DNA of 64,000 nucleotides from Rathayibacter sp. VKM Ac-2856 (lineage in GTDB: Bacteria; Actinomycetota; Actinomycetes; Actinomycetales; Microbacteriaceae). Positions within the stretch are counted from its first letter, which is position 1. The number at the start of each line of letters is the position of its first letter. The position numbers and the translations under genes were made by a program. Where the stretch lies: assembly GCF_013205055.1 (NCBI RefSeq), contig NZ_JABMLF010000005.1, forward strand, positions 124,001 through 188,000. The letters run 5' to 3'. The notes under the pieces were generated by a model, which was given only the letters and a program-made list of their open reading frames with translations, did not search any database and was not told where the DNA came from. Of this stretch, positions 35,167 through 48,082 are shown piece by piece.

Positions 35167-36009
35167 ATGGGGGAGCACTCGGGGACGGACGCGGGCGCGG
35201 CGGACGGCGGCCGGCGCCGCTACGTGGCGATCGGCGACTCCTTCACCGAGGGCGTCGGCGACCCGCACCAGCGCCTGCCCAACGGCGTCCGCGGCTGGGC
35301 CGACCGCGTCGCCGACCGGCTCGCCCGCGCCGAGCCCGGCTGGGAGTACGCGAACCTCGCCATCCGCTCCAAGCGGCTCGCGCAGATCACCGCGGAGCAG
35401 CTGCCGCCCGCGCTGGAGCTGCAGCCCACCCTCGTCACCCTCTACGCCGGCGGCAACGACATCCTCGACCTCGGCACCGACATGGGCGCGCTGATCGACG
35501 GCTACGAGCACCTCGTCGACGCGCTCGCGAGCACGGGCGCCTCGCTCGTGCTCTTCACCGGCTTCGACATCCCGGGCCTGCCCGCCCCGCGGATGTTCGT
35601 CAAGCGCAACCGCGTCTACAACAGCGCCGTGCGGAGGATCGCCCGCGAGCGCGGCGCCGTCCTGGTCGACTACTGGCGGATGCAGGCCTTCCGCGACGCC
35701 GCGATGTGGTCGAGCGACCGGATGCACCTCTCCAAGCGCGGGCACCGCGTGCTGGCGGCCGAGGTGCTCGACGTCCTGGGCGTCCCGCACACGATCTCGG
35801 CCGGACCCTGGGACGCACCCGAGCCGCTGACCCCGCGCGCGCTCCTGCGCGACCAGTACCGCTGGGCGCACGACTGGGTCCTCCCCCTGGTGGGCCGGAA
35901 GATCCGCCGGGTGACCCTCGGCGACCACCTCTCCCCGCGCTGGCCGGAGCCCGTGCTGGTCCCGCCGAAAGGCGGCCTGCGCCGGCTCGTCCGGGACTCG
36001 GCTCGCTGA
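35167..36009 (+). CDS. SGNH/GDSL hydrolase family protein
   Basis: A 280-residue SGNH hydrolase. Block I AIGDSFTEGVGD gives the nucleophile Ser, NLAIRSKRLAQI and YAGGNDILDL supply the oxyanion Gly and Asn, and SDRMHLSKRGH gives the catalytic Asp-His pair. These proteins deacylate or hydrolyse esters of lipids, sugars or peptidoglycan. There is no signal peptide (the first 17 residues are polar), so it is probably cytoplasmic. It stops 12 bases before family-B hairpin copy 2. Confidence 0.85.
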   Translation: MGEHSGTDAGAADGGRRRYVAIGDSFTEGVGDPHQRLPNGVRGWADRVADRLARAEPGWEYANLAIRSKRLAQITAEQLPPALELQPTLVTLYAGGNDILDLGTDMGALIDGYEHLVDALASTGASLVLFTGFDIPGLPAPRMFVKRNRVYNSAVRRIARERGAVLVDYWRMQAFRDAAMWSSDRMHLSKRGHRVLAAEVLDVLGVPHTISAGPWDAPEPLTPRALLRDQYRWAHDWVLPLVGRKIRRVTLGDHLSPRWPEPVLVPPKGGLRRLVRDSAR

Positions 36010-36020
36010 CCGACGGCGAG

Positions 36021-36095
36021 CTGCAGGACATCAGCCAGGAGCGGGTCTCATCGCCGATCGGCGATGAGCAGCCGTCTCCGCTGATGTTCGTGCAG
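36021..36095. repeat. Hairpin repeat family B, copy 2
   Basis: Nested arms: CTGCA/TGCAG (36021-36025, 36091-36095), CATCAGC/GCTGATG (36029-36035, 36080-36086), and the perfect palindrome TCATCGCCGATCGGCGATGA at 36048-36067. It shares layout and sequence blocks with copy 1 at 18876-18933. Here it lies between convergent genes (GDSL hydrolase and a membrane protein). Confidence 0.85.
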
Positions 36096-36145
36096 GAGCC
36101 TCCGCCGAAGACCTGCAGGAGCGGCCCCGCGGAGTGTCCGCGCCG

Positions 36146-37042
36146 CTAGGACAGCAGCGGCAGCCCCGCCACCAGCAGCAGCGCCACAGCGAGCATCACG
36201 ATCGGCGCCACCCGCCCCGCGCCGGCGCTCGACGGCGCCGCCCGCCGCGCGGTCCCGGTCAGTCCGCGGCGGTCGATCGCCGCCACTCCCCCGCGCACCG
36301 ACAGCGGACCCTCCTCGAGATCGCCCGGCCAGCGCTCGACCAGCAGCCGGCGACTGCGCGCCAGCGCGGCGTCGGAGGCGCGCAGCACGGCGATCGGCAG
36401 GGCGTTCGCCTGCGACGAGCCGATCCCGGCCGCCGCTCCCACCGCGACGACGACCGCCGCGGTCACGACGGCCCCCTCCGTCCCCTGCAGCGCGATGACC
36501 GCGACCAGCAGCAGCACGCCGACGAGCGCGACGACGAGCCCGGCGAGCGAGAGCGCTGAGAACAGCGCCGAGCGCCGTCGCAGATCGCGGAGCGACGCCC
36601 GCCCGCGCGCCTCGGCACGAGCGGCGCGCGACGGCGCGAGGATCCCCGCGAGATCCGCGGGCGTCACCGCGTCCTCGGGCAGCCGGACATCGTGCGGCAG
36701 ATCCGCCGTCTCGTCGAGGTCGTCCCGGTCGAGGTCCGCGGGCACCGGCCAGGCCGCCCGGGCGAAGCGCTCGGCCGCGCTCTCGGTCCTTCGGCGCAGA
36801 GCTGCCGCGGCCACGACGAGCACCGCGCCCGCGATCAGCGCGAGCGCGAGGGCCGTGACGGTCCGGAGCGCCGCGGGCGCCTCCTCGAGGATCCCGCCGG
36901 ACGCCAGCGCCAGCGCCGCCGCGAGCCCGCCGCCGGCCACCCCGCACAGCACGACCCCGCCCGACACCGCGAGCGCCAGCCCGTCCCGCGCCGCGGCCAC
37001 GCCCTCGTCCCACTGCCGCAGCCGCCGTTCCCGTCGCTCCAT
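36146..37042 (-). CDS. Hypothetical multi-spanning membrane protein
   Basis: A 298-residue protein starting MERRERRLRQWDE at 37042 (an earlier ATG at 37090 adds 16 residues and is less likely). Two hydrophobic segments occur in the N-terminal quarter (LALAVSGGVVLCGVAGGGLAA and TALALALIAGAVLVVAAAAL), two near residues 175-225, and one at the C-terminus (VAPIVMLAVALLLVAGLPLL). Between them are charged soluble loops. No family recognised. Convergent with the GDSL hydrolase. Confidence 0.7.
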   Translation of the reverse strand: MERRERRLRQWDEGVAAARDGLALAVSGGVVLCGVAGGGLAAALALASGGILEEAPAALRTVTALALALIAGAVLVVAAAALRRRTESAAERFARAAWPVPADLDRDDLDETADLPHDVRLPEDAVTPADLAGILAPSRAARAEARGRASLRDLRRRSALFSALSLAGLVVALVGVLLLVAVIALQGTEGAVVTAAVVVAVGAAAGIGSSQANALPIAVLRASDAALARSRRLLVERWPGDLEEGPLSVRGGVAAIDRRGLTGTARRAAPSSAGAGRVAPIVMLAVALLLVAGLPLLS

Positions 37043-37113
37043 CCGCCCCACGCTACCCGCGCCCCGCCGCCCCGAGCACCCCTCGCCCACGGCGCATCAG
37101 CGTGCACACGTGA

Positions 37114-37425
37114 GGTCTCGATACGCGCTGCGCGCTACTCGACCACCAAGGAACGCCCACGCCCACGGAGCACGACCGCACCGGCTCCCGCCCATGCTGA
37201 TCGAGTCGCCCGCACCGCGGGCGTATCGAGATCCACCGCCTGCACAAGCGAGGTCTCGATACGCGCTGCGCGCTACTCGACCAGCATGGAACGCCTACGC
37301 TCCGGAGCACGTCCACGCCCGCACCCGCTCATGCTGATCGAGTAGCCCGCACCGCGGGCGTATCGAGGTCCACCAGGTGCAGACGCGAGGTCTCGATCCG
37401 CCGCTCCGCGGCTACTCGACCAGCA
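37114..37425. repeat. Family-C intergenic repeat, cluster 5
   Basis: Five units in alternating orientation make up half of the 640-base gap between the membrane protein start and ilvC end. The rest, 37426-37598, contains only a short imperfect direct repeat (GCAGGGCCCGCTCCGGGTCC and GCACAGCCCGTCCCGGGTCC), then the ilvC terminator. No gene is visible there. Confidence 0.85.
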
Positions 37426-37598
37426 GGGGGCCAGGACGAGTCGACCCGCAACGGGGCCCGGCACATCCGCAGGGCCCGCTCCGGGTCCACTCGCGCAGGA
37501 CCTCGCTCCTGAGCGGACGCGTACGGGGCCCTGGCCAGGTCGCACAGCCCGTCCCGGGTCCACTCGCTCCGCCTCCGCGCGGAGCAGCCTCCGGACGC

Positions 37599-37663
37599 GA
37601 GGAAGCCCCGGCCCCGCCGACGCACCCGCTGCTGCGGGGCCGTCGGCAGGCCGGGGCTTCCTC
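37599..37663 (-). terminator. Terminator of the ilv operon
   Basis: A perfect 15-bp inverted repeat: GAGGAAGCCCCGGCC at 37599-37613 and GGCCGGGGCTTCCTC at 37649-37663, with a GC-rich 35-base internal segment. It starts 20 bases beyond the ilvC stop on the minus strand. There is little U-tract, as usual in such GC-rich genomes. Confidence 0.85.
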
Positions 37664-37682
37664 GGTCCGCCCGTCGCTGCGA

Positions 37683-39273
<1,591 letters not shown>

Positions 39274-39278
39274 GCGGT

Positions 39279-41114
39279 CTACTCCTCGTCGTCCCAGGTC
39301 GGGCTGTGGTCTCTGGCGTACTGGACGTAGCTGTTCGAGACGCCCTGCGGGACCATCGGCCACACCATGGAGTCGCGGCTGACCACGAAGTCGATCACGA
39401 CCGGCCGGTCGTTGGTGGCGATCGCGAGCTCGATGGCCGCGTCGATCTCCTCCGGCTTGGTGACCCGGATGCCGAGGGCGCCGTACGCCTCCGCGAGCTT
39501 CACGAAGTCCGGCACCCGGACGGTGTCGTGGCCCGTGTTGAGGTCGGTGTTCGAGTAGCGGCCCTCGTAGAACAGGGTCTGCCACTGGCGCACCATGCCG
39601 AGCGAGGAGTTGTTGATCACCGCGACCTTGATCGGGATGTCGTTGATCGTGCAGGTGGCGAGCTCCTGATTGGTCATCTGGAAGCAGCCGTCGCCGTCGA
39701 TCGCCCACACGGTGCGGTCGGGCTCGCCGACCTTGGCGCCCATCGCGGCGGGCACGGAGTAGCCCATCGTGCCGGCGCCGCCGGAGTTCAGCCACGAGTT
39801 GGGGCGCTCGTACTTGATGAACTGCGCCGCCCACATCTGGTGCTGGCCGACGCCCGAGGCGAAGACTCCCTCGGGGCCGGTGATCTCGCCGATGCGCTTG
39901 ATCACGTACTGCGGCGAGAGCAGGCCGTCGACCGGCTCGGTGTAGCCGAGCGGGAACTCCTCCTGCAGGCCCTTGAGGTAGGTCCACCAGTCGGCCGTGT
40001 CGGGCGCCGCGCCGTCGATCGCCTTCGCGAACGCGTCGGTGAGGTCCGGGAGGACGTCCTTGAGGTCGCCCACGATCGGCACGTCGGCGGTGCGGATCTT
40101 CGAGATCTCGGCCGGGTCGATGTCCACGTGCACGACCTTGGCGTTCGGCGCGAAGAGCGCCGCCTTGCCGGTCACGCGGTCGTCGAAGCGCGAGCCCAGC
40201 GCGAGGATCAGGTCCGACTCCTGCAGCGCGAGCACCGCGGGGACCGTGCCGTGCATGCCGGGCATGCCCAGCTGCTGCTCGTGCGAGTCGGGGAACGCGC
40301 CGCGCGCCATCAGCGTCGTGACGACGGGAGCGCCGCACGCCTCGGCGAACGCCAGGAGCTCGGCCGCCGCACGGGCGCGGATGATGCCGCCGCCCACGTA
40401 GAGCACCGGCTTCTTCGCCTCGGCCAGCAGCTGCGCCGCGGCCTGGATCTGCTTGCCGTGCGCCTTCGTCACCGGGCGGTAGCCGGGCAGGTCGATCCTG
40501 GGCGGCCAGACGAAGGGCGCCTCGTCCTGCTGCGCGTCCTTGGTGATGTCGACGAGCACCGGGCCGGGGCGGCCCGTCGTCGCGATCAGCACGGCGGAGG
40601 CGAGCGCCGAGGGGATGTCCTCGGGGCGGGTGACGAGGATGGAGTGCTTCGTGATCGGCATCGTGATGCCGACGATGTCAGCCTCCTGGAAGGCGTCGGT
40701 GCCCATCAGCGTCGAGAAGACCTGGCCGGTGATCGCGAGCATCGGCACGGAGTCCATGTACGCGTCCGCGATCGCCGTGACGAGGTTCGTCGCGCCGGGT
40801 CCGGAGGTCGCGATGCAGACGCCGAGCTTGCCGGTGGCCGCGGCGTAGCCCTCGGCCGCGTGGCCGGCGCCCTGCTCGTGGCGGACCAGGATGTGGCGGA
40901 TCTTCGACGAGTCCATCAGCGGGTCGTAGACGGGAAGGATCGCGCCGCCGGGCAGGCCGAAGACGTCCTCGATCCCGAGCATCTCGAGCGAGCGGACGAC
41001 CGCCTGCGCTCCGGTGAGCGACTCGACGGCGGAGGCGACCGCCGGCGCGGACGCGGCGGTGCGGGGTGGCTGGGGTGTCGGTGCGGTGGGCACGGCGGAC
41101 GGGTCCGGGGTCAT
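39279..41114 (-). CDS. ilvB: Acetolactate synthase large (catalytic) subunit
   Basis: A 611-residue ThDP-dependent enzyme. The first 45 residues are Pro/Ala/Thr-rich; then [20 protein letters not shown] and [19 protein letters not shown] (ThDP-activating Glu), and the ThDP/Mg motif [15 protein letters not shown] ending NNSSLGMV. It condenses pyruvate with pyruvate or 2-ketobutyrate. ATG at 41114; the upstream open frame is part of the ilvD-ilvB gap. About 118 bases separate it from ilvD. Confidence 0.95.
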   Translation of the reverse strand: MTPDPSAVPTAPTPQPPRTAASAPAVASAVESLTGAQAVVRSLEMLGIEDVFGLPGGAILPVYDPLMDSSKIRHILVRHEQGAGHAAEGYAAATGKLGVCIATSGPGATNLVTAIADAYMDSVPMLAITGQVFSTLMGTDAFQEADIVGITMPITKHSILVTRPEDIPSALASAVLIATTGRPGPVLVDITKDAQQDEAPFVWPPRIDLPGYRPVTKAHGKQIQAAAQLLAEAKKPVLYVGGGIIRARAAAELLAFAEACGAPVVTTLMARGAFPDSHEQQLGMPGMHGTVPAVLALQESDLILALGSRFDDRVTGKAALFAPNAKVVHVDIDPAEISKIRTADVPIVGDLKDVLPDLTDAFAKAIDGAAPDTADWWTYLKGLQEEFPLGYTEPVDGLLSPQYVIKRIGEITGPEGVFASGVGQHQMWAAQFIKYERPNSWLNSGGAGTMGYSVPAAMGAKVGEPDRTVWAIDGDGCFQMTNQELATCTINDIPIKVAVINNSSLGMVRQWQTLFYEGRYSNTDLNTGHDTVRVPDFVKLAEAYGALGIRVTKPEEIDAAIELAIATNDRPVVIDFVVSRDSMVWPMVPQGVSNSYVQYARDHSPTWDDEE

Positions 41115-41212
41115 GCGGGTGTCGATTCCTTCGAAGCGTGATGCGGCGGCGGGCACTGGGGCTCGGAGAACGGGAGAGGAGCGACCGGTGCCCGGGAGGC
41201 GCGTGTGCGCGG

Positions 41213-41230
41213 CCGGCCCGAGCGGGCCGG
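41213..41230 (-). terminator. Short hairpin after ilvD
   Basis: CCGGCCC (41213-41219) and GGGCCGG (41224-41230) form a seven-base stem with a four-base GAGC loop, two bases beyond the ilvD stop. It may partly terminate or process the transcript between ilvD and ilvB. There is no U-tract and no leader peptide or antiterminator alternative is visible. Confidence 0.4.
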
Positions 41231-41232
41231 GG

Positions 41233-42927
41233 TCACCCGGTGGTGGCGCCCTCGGCGGCCGAGCGGACGAGCTTGGCGTACTTGGCGAGGACACCGCGGG
41301 TGTAGCGCGGAGGGAGGGGCGCCCAGCCTTCTCGGCGGGCGGCGAGCTCGGATTCGTCGACGAGTAGGTCGATCGATCGAGCGGCGATGTCGACCCGAAT
41401 CGGGTCTCCGTCGCGGACGAATGCGATGGGACCTGCGTCCACCGATTCGGGAGCTATGTGGCCGATGCACAGGCCGGTTGTGCCGCCTGAGAATCGTCCG
41501 TCGGTCAACAGTAGTACATCTTTTCCGAGGCCGGCCCCCTTGATGGCGGCCGTGATGGCCAGCATCTCGCGCATCCCGGGCCCGCCCTTGGGGCCCTCGT
41601 AGCGGATGACCACCACGTCGCCCTTCTGGATCTCGCCGTCGGTCAGCGCGTCCATCGCCGCGCGCTCCCGCTCGAAGACCCGCGCGGGTCCCTCGAACAC
41701 GGAGGCGTCGAAGCCTGCGGTCTTGACGACCGCGCCCTCGGGAGCGAGCGTGCCCTTCAGCACGGTCAGCCCGCCGGTGGCGTGGATCGGGTTGTCGAGG
41801 GTGCGGATGACCTCGCCGTCGAGCGGCGCGATGTCCATCGCCGCGAGGTTCTCGGCGACGGTCTTCCCGGTGACCGTCAGGCAGTCGCCGTGCAGGAGGC
41901 CCGCGTCGAGCAGGGCCTTCATCACCGCGGGGACGCCGCCGTGGCGGTCGACGTCGTTCATGACGTACTTGCCGAACGGCTTGAGGTCGCCGATGTGCGG
42001 GATCGTGTCGCCGATGCGGTTGAAGTCGTCGATCGTGAGGTCGACCTCGGCCTCGTTGGCGATCGCGAGCAGGTGCAGGATGACGTTGGTGGAGCCGCCG
42101 AAGGCCATCGCCACGGCGATCGCGTTCTCGAACGCCTCCTTGGTCAGGATGTCGCGCGCCGTGGTGCCGTTGCGCAGCAGCTCGACGACGGCCTCCCCCG
42201 ACTTGCGGGCGAAGTAGTCGCGGCGGCGGTCGGCGGCGGCGGGCGACGCGGAGCCGGGCAGGCTCATCCCGAGCGCCTCGGCGACGCTGGCCATGGTGTT
42301 CGCGGTGTACATGCCGCCGCACGAGCCCTCGCCCGGGGCGAACGCGCACTCGATGCGCTTGGCGTCCTCCTCGGACATGATCCCGGCCTTGACGCCGCCG
42401 ACCGCCTCGAAGGAGTCGATGATCGTGATGTCCTTCTCGGTGCCGTCGGACAGCTTGACCCAGCCCGGCGCGATCGACCCGGCGTAGACGAAGACGGCGG
42501 CGAGGTCGAGGCGCGCGGCGGCCATCAGCATGCCGGGCAGCGACTTGTCGCAGCCGGCCAGCATGACGGTGCCGTCGAGGCGCTCGGCCATCATCACGGT
42601 CTCGACGGAGTCGGCGATGACCTCCCGCGAGACGAGCGAGAAGTGCATGCCCTCGTGGCCCATCGAGATGCCGTCCGAGACGGAGATCGTGCCGAACTGC
42701 AGCGGGTACCCGCCGCCCGAGTGCACGCCCTCCTTCGCGCTGCGCGCGAGGCGCTCCAGCGAGAGGTTGCAGGGGGTGATCTCGTTCCAGGACGACGCGA
42801 TGCCGATCTGGGGCTTCTCCCAGTCGTCATCGCCCATTCCCACGGCGCGCAGCATCCCGCGCGACGTCGTGGCCTCGATGCCGTCCGTGACGGTGCGCGA
42901 ACGAGGCTTCCAATCGATTTCCGGCAT
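41233..42927 (-). CDS. ilvD: Dihydroxy-acid dehydratase
   Basis: A 564-residue IlvD/Edd family protein. Iron-sulfur cysteines lie in [11 protein letters not shown] and [12 protein letters not shown], the substrate/Mg region in [17 protein letters not shown], and the C-terminal signature is [21 protein letters not shown]. It dehydrates dihydroxy acids to 2-keto acids in branched-chain synthesis. ATG at 42927 with direct repeats upstream (42977-43068). Confidence 0.95.
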   Translation of the reverse strand: MPEIDWKPRSRTVTDGIEATTSRGMLRAVGMGDDDWEKPQIGIASSWNEITPCNLSLERLARSAKEGVHSGGGYPLQFGTISVSDGISMGHEGMHFSLVSREVIADSVETVMMAERLDGTVMLAGCDKSLPGMLMAAARLDLAAVFVYAGSIAPGWVKLSDGTEKDITIIDSFEAVGGVKAGIMSEEDAKRIECAFAPGEGSCGGMYTANTMASVAEALGMSLPGSASPAAADRRRDYFARKSGEAVVELLRNGTTARDILTKEAFENAIAVAMAFGGSTNVILHLLAIANEAEVDLTIDDFNRIGDTIPHIGDLKPFGKYVMNDVDRHGGVPAVMKALLDAGLLHGDCLTVTGKTVAENLAAMDIAPLDGEVIRTLDNPIHATGGLTVLKGTLAPEGAVVKTAGFDASVFEGPARVFERERAAMDALTDGEIQKGDVVVIRYEGPKGGPGMREMLAITAAIKGAGLGKDVLLLTDGRFSGGTTGLCIGHIAPESVDAGPIAFVRDGDPIRVDIAARSIDLLVDESELAARREGWAPLPPRYTRGVLAKYAKLVRSAAEGATTG

Positions 42928-42976
42928 GTGACGAGGCTACCGCCTCGTGCACGGTGCTCCGGCGCTCCGGGGCGCG

Positions 42977-43068
42977 CCCGATCCGTCGCGAACGGTCGTG
43001 TCCCGCGCCCCGATCCGTCGCGAACGGTCGTGTCCGGAGCCGTGAGCCGACCGTCCGTGACGGATCGG
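42977..43068. repeat. Paired direct repeat plus inverted copy upstream of ilvD
   Basis: CCCGATCCGTCGCGAACGGT followed by CGTGTCC occurs exactly twice (42977-43003 and 43009-43035), 32 bases apart. A third, inverted copy with two changes is at 43049-43068 (GACCGTCCGTGACGGATCGG). The whole array lies between the otsB stop and the ilvD start, about 50 to 140 bases before ilvD. Operator-like, but no known regulator site is recognised. Confidence 0.8.
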
Positions 43069-43078
43069 CCGGCGAGAC

Positions 43079-43887
43079 TCAGTCGGCGGTGGCGCGGAAG
43101 TCGGCGAGCATCGACAGGACGTGGGCGATCTGCTCGGGGCCGCGGACGCGGTAGGCGGCGGACGTCGTGCCCGCGCCGCTCTTGACACCCACGTCGCCGG
43201 AGCCGAGCACCGCGAAGGCGTCCTCGTCGGTGACGTCGTCGCCCGCGTAGAGCACGGCGGTCGCGCCGGTGTAGCGGCGCAGGTGCTGCACGGCCTCGCC
43301 CTTGGTGGTCGAGCGGACGGAGAACTCGAGGACGTTCTTGCCCTCGCGGACCGTGACGCCCTCGACCTCGGCGCGCGCCTCGGACAGGGCGACGACGTGG
43401 GCGACGCGGCTGTGCCGGTCCGTCGCGAGGCGGGTGTGCAGGGCGAAGCCGGCCGGCTTGTCCTCGATCCAGACGTTGTCGATGCCGCGGGCGATGCCCT
43501 TCAGCACGTCCTCGAGCACGCCGACCTTGGCCAGCTCCGTCTCGTCGAGGCGGACGGCGTCGTCGCCCGGGTCGAGGCGGATCTCGATGCCGTGCGAGCC
43601 GACGAGCAGCGCCTCGTCCGGCAGCTCGGCGACCTCCTCGAGACTGCCGAGCGCTCGACCCGAGACCAGCGCGACGCGGGTGCCGGGCAGCGCGAGCAGC
43701 CGGAGCACCGCCTCGCGCGCCTCGGGCAGCGCCCGGGCGTGCGCCGGGTCGTCGACCTCGGGAGCGAGCGTCCCGTCGAAGTCGAGGGCCACCAGCAGCC
43801 GGCCGGTCGCGGCGAGCTCGCGCAGCGCGGCGACCAGGCGGTCCGGCACGCCGGGCAGGTGCTCGCCGGGGGTCGGGGCGACGGTGG

Positions 43888-43891
<4 letters not shown>
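43079..43891 (-). CDS. otsB: Trehalose-6-phosphate phosphatase
   Basis: A 270-residue HAD phosphatase of the OtsB family. Motif [18 protein letters not shown], motif [16 protein letters not shown], the cap region with [11 protein letters not shown] and [13 protein letters not shown], and motif [14 protein letters not shown]. It removes phosphate from trehalose 6-phosphate. It overlaps the otsA stop by four bases. Confidence 0.93.
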
Positions 43892-45657
<1,766 letters not shown>

Positions 45658-45674
45658 CCGAGCAGGAGCCGGTC

Positions 45675-46832
45675 TCAGCCCTGCGCCAGGGCGAGCGCGA
45701 GGACCGCGCCGCCGACCGTCGGCACCACGGCGACGGCGCCGAGCAGCGCGTACTGCCGCCACGAGATCGTCACGCCGAGGGCGGTCAGCCGCTGGTGCCA
45801 GAGCAGCGTCGCGAGCGAGGCCCATGGGGTGATCAGCGGACCGGCGTTCACGCCGATGAGCAGGGCGACCAGCCGGACCGGATCGGCGGCGACCGGCTCG
45901 AGCGCGAGGTAGGCGGGCAGATTGTCGACGAGGTTCGCGGCCACGACTCCGGAGCCCGCGAGCCGGAGCAGCTCGCCGACGCCGCTCCCCTCGCCCGCGA
46001 CGACGGCGAGCGCCGCTCCGAGGCCCAGCTGGTGCGCCGCCTCCATCACGACGAAGAGACCGGAGGCGAAGACGACCAGCTGCCACGGCAGCAGCGAGAG
46101 CGTCAGCGCCGAGGGCCGGCGGAGGGCGAAGAGCACGACGAGGGCGAGCGCCGCGACCGCCGCGGGGATCCACACCTCGAGCCCGGAGACGAGGGCGGGC
46201 AGCAGCAGGGCGACGACGACGCCGGCGCCGATCAGCAGGACCCGGTCCTCGACCGCGGTCCGCTCCCCCGTCCGGTAGCGCCCGGCCAGCTCGCGGCGGT
46301 AGCGGACGGCGAGCACGAGCACCGGGATCACCGCGGCGACGAGCGCGGGCGCTGCGGTCAGCGCGGCGAAGGCGAGCGGGCCGTCGACGCCGAGCCGCCT
46401 CTCTGCCAGGAGGTTGGTGAGGTTCGACACAGGGAGCAGCAGGGAGGCGCAATTGGCCAGCCAGACGGTCGCCATCGCGAACGGCAGCGGCGAGACGCGG
46501 ACGTGCGCGGCGAGCAGGACGACCACCGGCGTGAGCAGCACAGCGGTCGTGTCGAGGGACAGGAAGACGGTGCTGACGATCGCCATCGCGACCACCAGGA
46601 GCCAGAGCAGAGCGGTCCGGCCGCGCCCCCAGATCGCCGCCCGCTCGGCCACGACCGTGAAGACTCCGGCCTTGGAGGCCAGCTCCGCCACCACGGTGAC
46701 CGCGACCACGAAGGCGAGGATCGGCGCCGTGCGCTCGACCAGCTCGCCGAGCGCGTCCATCGGCAGGACACCGGTGAGAGCGGCGATCGCGCCGAGCACG
46801 AGCAGCACCGCCCCGATCACAGCCGTGCGCAT
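45675..46832 (-). CDS. ArsB/NhaD-type (SLC13-like) membrane permease
   Basis: A 385-residue protein of about 10-11 membrane helices resembling arsenite/Na+-H+ antiporter and citrate-transporter families. Characteristic segments: [39 protein letters not shown] and [14 protein letters not shown], with the paired intramembrane NLTN and NLVDN hairpins typical of the ion transporter superfamily. Substrate uncertain: arsenite, dicarboxylate or Na+. It precedes otsA by 17 bases. No ars regulator or reductase is nearby, so an arsenic role is not supported. Confidence 0.8.
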   Translation of the reverse strand: MRTAVIGAVLLVLGAIAALTGVLPMDALGELVERTAPILAFVVAVTVVAELASKAGVFTVVAERAAIWGRGRTALLWLLVVAMAIVSTVFLSLDTTAVLLTPVVVLLAAHVRVSPLPFAMATVWLANCASLLLPVSNLTNLLAERRLGVDGPLAFAALTAAPALVAAVIPVLVLAVRYRRELAGRYRTGERTAVEDRVLLIGAGVVVALLLPALVSGLEVWIPAAVAALALVVLFALRRPSALTLSLLPWQLVVFASGLFVVMEAAHQLGLGAALAVVAGEGSGVGELLRLAGSGVVAANLVDNLPAYLALEPVAADPVRLVALLIGVNAGPLITPWASLATLLWHQRLTALGVTISWRQYALLGAVAVVPTVGGAVLALALAQG

Positions 46833-47011
46833 GTCGTACCCGTTCTCCTCGGTGCGCGCCGCGGCGGAGCGCCGGGCAGCGGTTCACCGTAGCGGGCGGC
46901 ACCGACGGCGGTGCCGTGCGCGGGCCGTTCGAGGTGTCGACGGCGGTGTCAACCGTTGCGGAGGAGGCGGGCGGCACCGCTAGCGTCGTCGTGACACCCA
47001 GGAGGCAATCG

Positions 47012-47221
47012 ATGCGCAAGTTCATCCTCAATTCCAGCGTCATCAGCGCGATCGTCGGAGGCTGGTCCATCCTGCAGACGACGCGCAAGGGTCCGCGCGA
47101 CTGGCGTCTGGCCCTGCAGTGGGTCAGCTGGGCGATCGCTCTCGCGGTCGCCATCGGCTCGGTCTCCTACGACTCGAAGGAGCTCGTCAAGGAGGAGCAC
47201 GGCAAGAAGCGCGACCGCTGA
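47012..47221 (+). CDS. Small hypothetical protein with one membrane segment
   Basis: A 69-residue protein starting [19 protein letters not shown] with AGGAGG nine bases before the [20 protein letters not shown] is one probable membrane helix; the C-terminus is lysine-rich. Codon use and a strong ribosome site support it. No family recognised. Confidence 0.65.
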   Translation: MRKFILNSSVISAIVGGWSILQTTRKGPRDWRLALQWVSWAIALAVAIGSVSYDSKELVKEEHGKKRDR

Positions 47222-47338
47222 TCGCCGCACCGTCCTGACACGCCGCGTGCCATCGGCCGCGGCGTGTCAGCGGCTCTGCGCGCCGTCGCCCCTGGACACT
47301 GGAGGCATCAGCACGCGGCACGGGAAACGGGGTTCGTC

Positions 47339-47770
47339 ATGAGGTTTCGTCTGAGGCGCCGCCAGCCGGCCCCCGAGGTCGTCGCGGCCCCCGCGCTCAC
47401 GCAGGACGAGCTCTTCGCCGTCGTGCACGAGCGCCTGTCCGCGTTCGTCGGGGCCGAGGGCGCCTGGGTCGTCACCCGGCGCAGCCACGACGACCGCGAC
47501 CCGATCTTCCACGGGATGCTCGCCCGCTCGCTCGCGCACGAGCTGTCCGCCGCGATCCAGGCCGAGCAGCTGCGCGCCGGCGTCGAGGCGACCGCGAACC
47601 CCGTCACCTCCGCCATCCCCGTGATGCGCGCGTCGACTCCCCCGGTCGTCGCGGAGCCCGCCGCCCCCGTCGCGGAGCCCGCCGCCCTCACCTGGGACCC
47701 GAAGCCGATCACCGTCTGGGCCGAGCCCGACGCCGCCGCGGCCCCCGCCCCGGCCGACGCCGCCCGCTGA
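47339..47770 (+). CDS. Hypothetical protein, Ala/Pro-rich C-terminus
   Basis: A 143-residue protein starting MRFRLRRRQPAPEVV. Residues 25-90 look folded (LTQDELFAVVHERLSAFVGA, WVVTRRSHDDRDPIFHGMLARSLAHELS). Residues 100-143 are repetitive (AEPAAPVAEPAALTWDP). No clear ribosome site, so the start is tentative. I do not recognise a family. Confidence 0.6.
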   Translation: MRFRLRRRQPAPEVVAAPALTQDELFAVVHERLSAFVGAEGAWVVTRRSHDDRDPIFHGMLARSLAHELSAAIQAEQLRAGVEATANPVTSAIPVMRASTPPVVAEPAAPVAEPAALTWDPKPITVWAEPDAAAAPAPADAAR

Positions 47771-47780
47771 CCCCGCGGCG

Positions 47781-48075
47781 TCGCTCCGCGGCTCCTCGAC
47801 CAGCAAGAGGAGCGCGGCGCTGAACTCATGCTGATCGAGTAGCCCTCGCAGAGGGCGTATCGAGATCCACCCGACTCTGCACGCCGGGTCTCGATACGCC
47901 GCTCCGCGGCTACTCGACCAGCATGAGCCGCGCGGCGCACCGCGCCCTGTTCGTTCTGCGGCGCACCACGCTCAGCCCATGCTGATCGAGTAGCCCTCGC
48001 AGAGGGCGTATCGAGATCCACCGTTGTCGGCACGTCGGTCTCGATACGCCGCTCCGCGGCTACTCGACCAGCATG
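47781..48075. repeat. Family-C intergenic repeat, cluster 6
   Basis: Five units, four nearly identical pairs in opposite orientation (CATGCTGATCGAGTAGCCCTCGCAGAGGG... and TCTCGATACGCCGCTCCGCGGCTACTCGACCAGCATG), fill the whole 312-base gap between the small protein and the zwf end. The inner stems (CCCTCGCAGAGGG and GCCGCTCCGCGGC) differ between units. Confidence 0.9.
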
Positions 48076-48082
48076 GGCGCCG

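Noticed and set aside
37114-37425. Regularly spaced repeats taken for a CRISPR array
   Set aside because: Units alternate in orientation, spacing is irregular and the inner parts are palindromic; there are no cas genes.
41115-41232. Possible transcription attenuator with leader peptide before ilvB
   Set aside because: No Val/Leu/Ile-rich short frame and no competing hairpins; only a seven-base stem just after ilvD.
45675-46832. Permease as an arsenite exporter (ArsB)
   Set aside because: The fold fits, but there is no ArsR, ArsC or ArsA nearby and the specific residues are not diagnostic, so only the superfamily is claimed.
47267-48033. Antisense frames starting MLVEE or ending in the repeat clusters
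   Set aside because: The shared peptides come from translating the family-C repeats, which occur in the same frames in many gaps.
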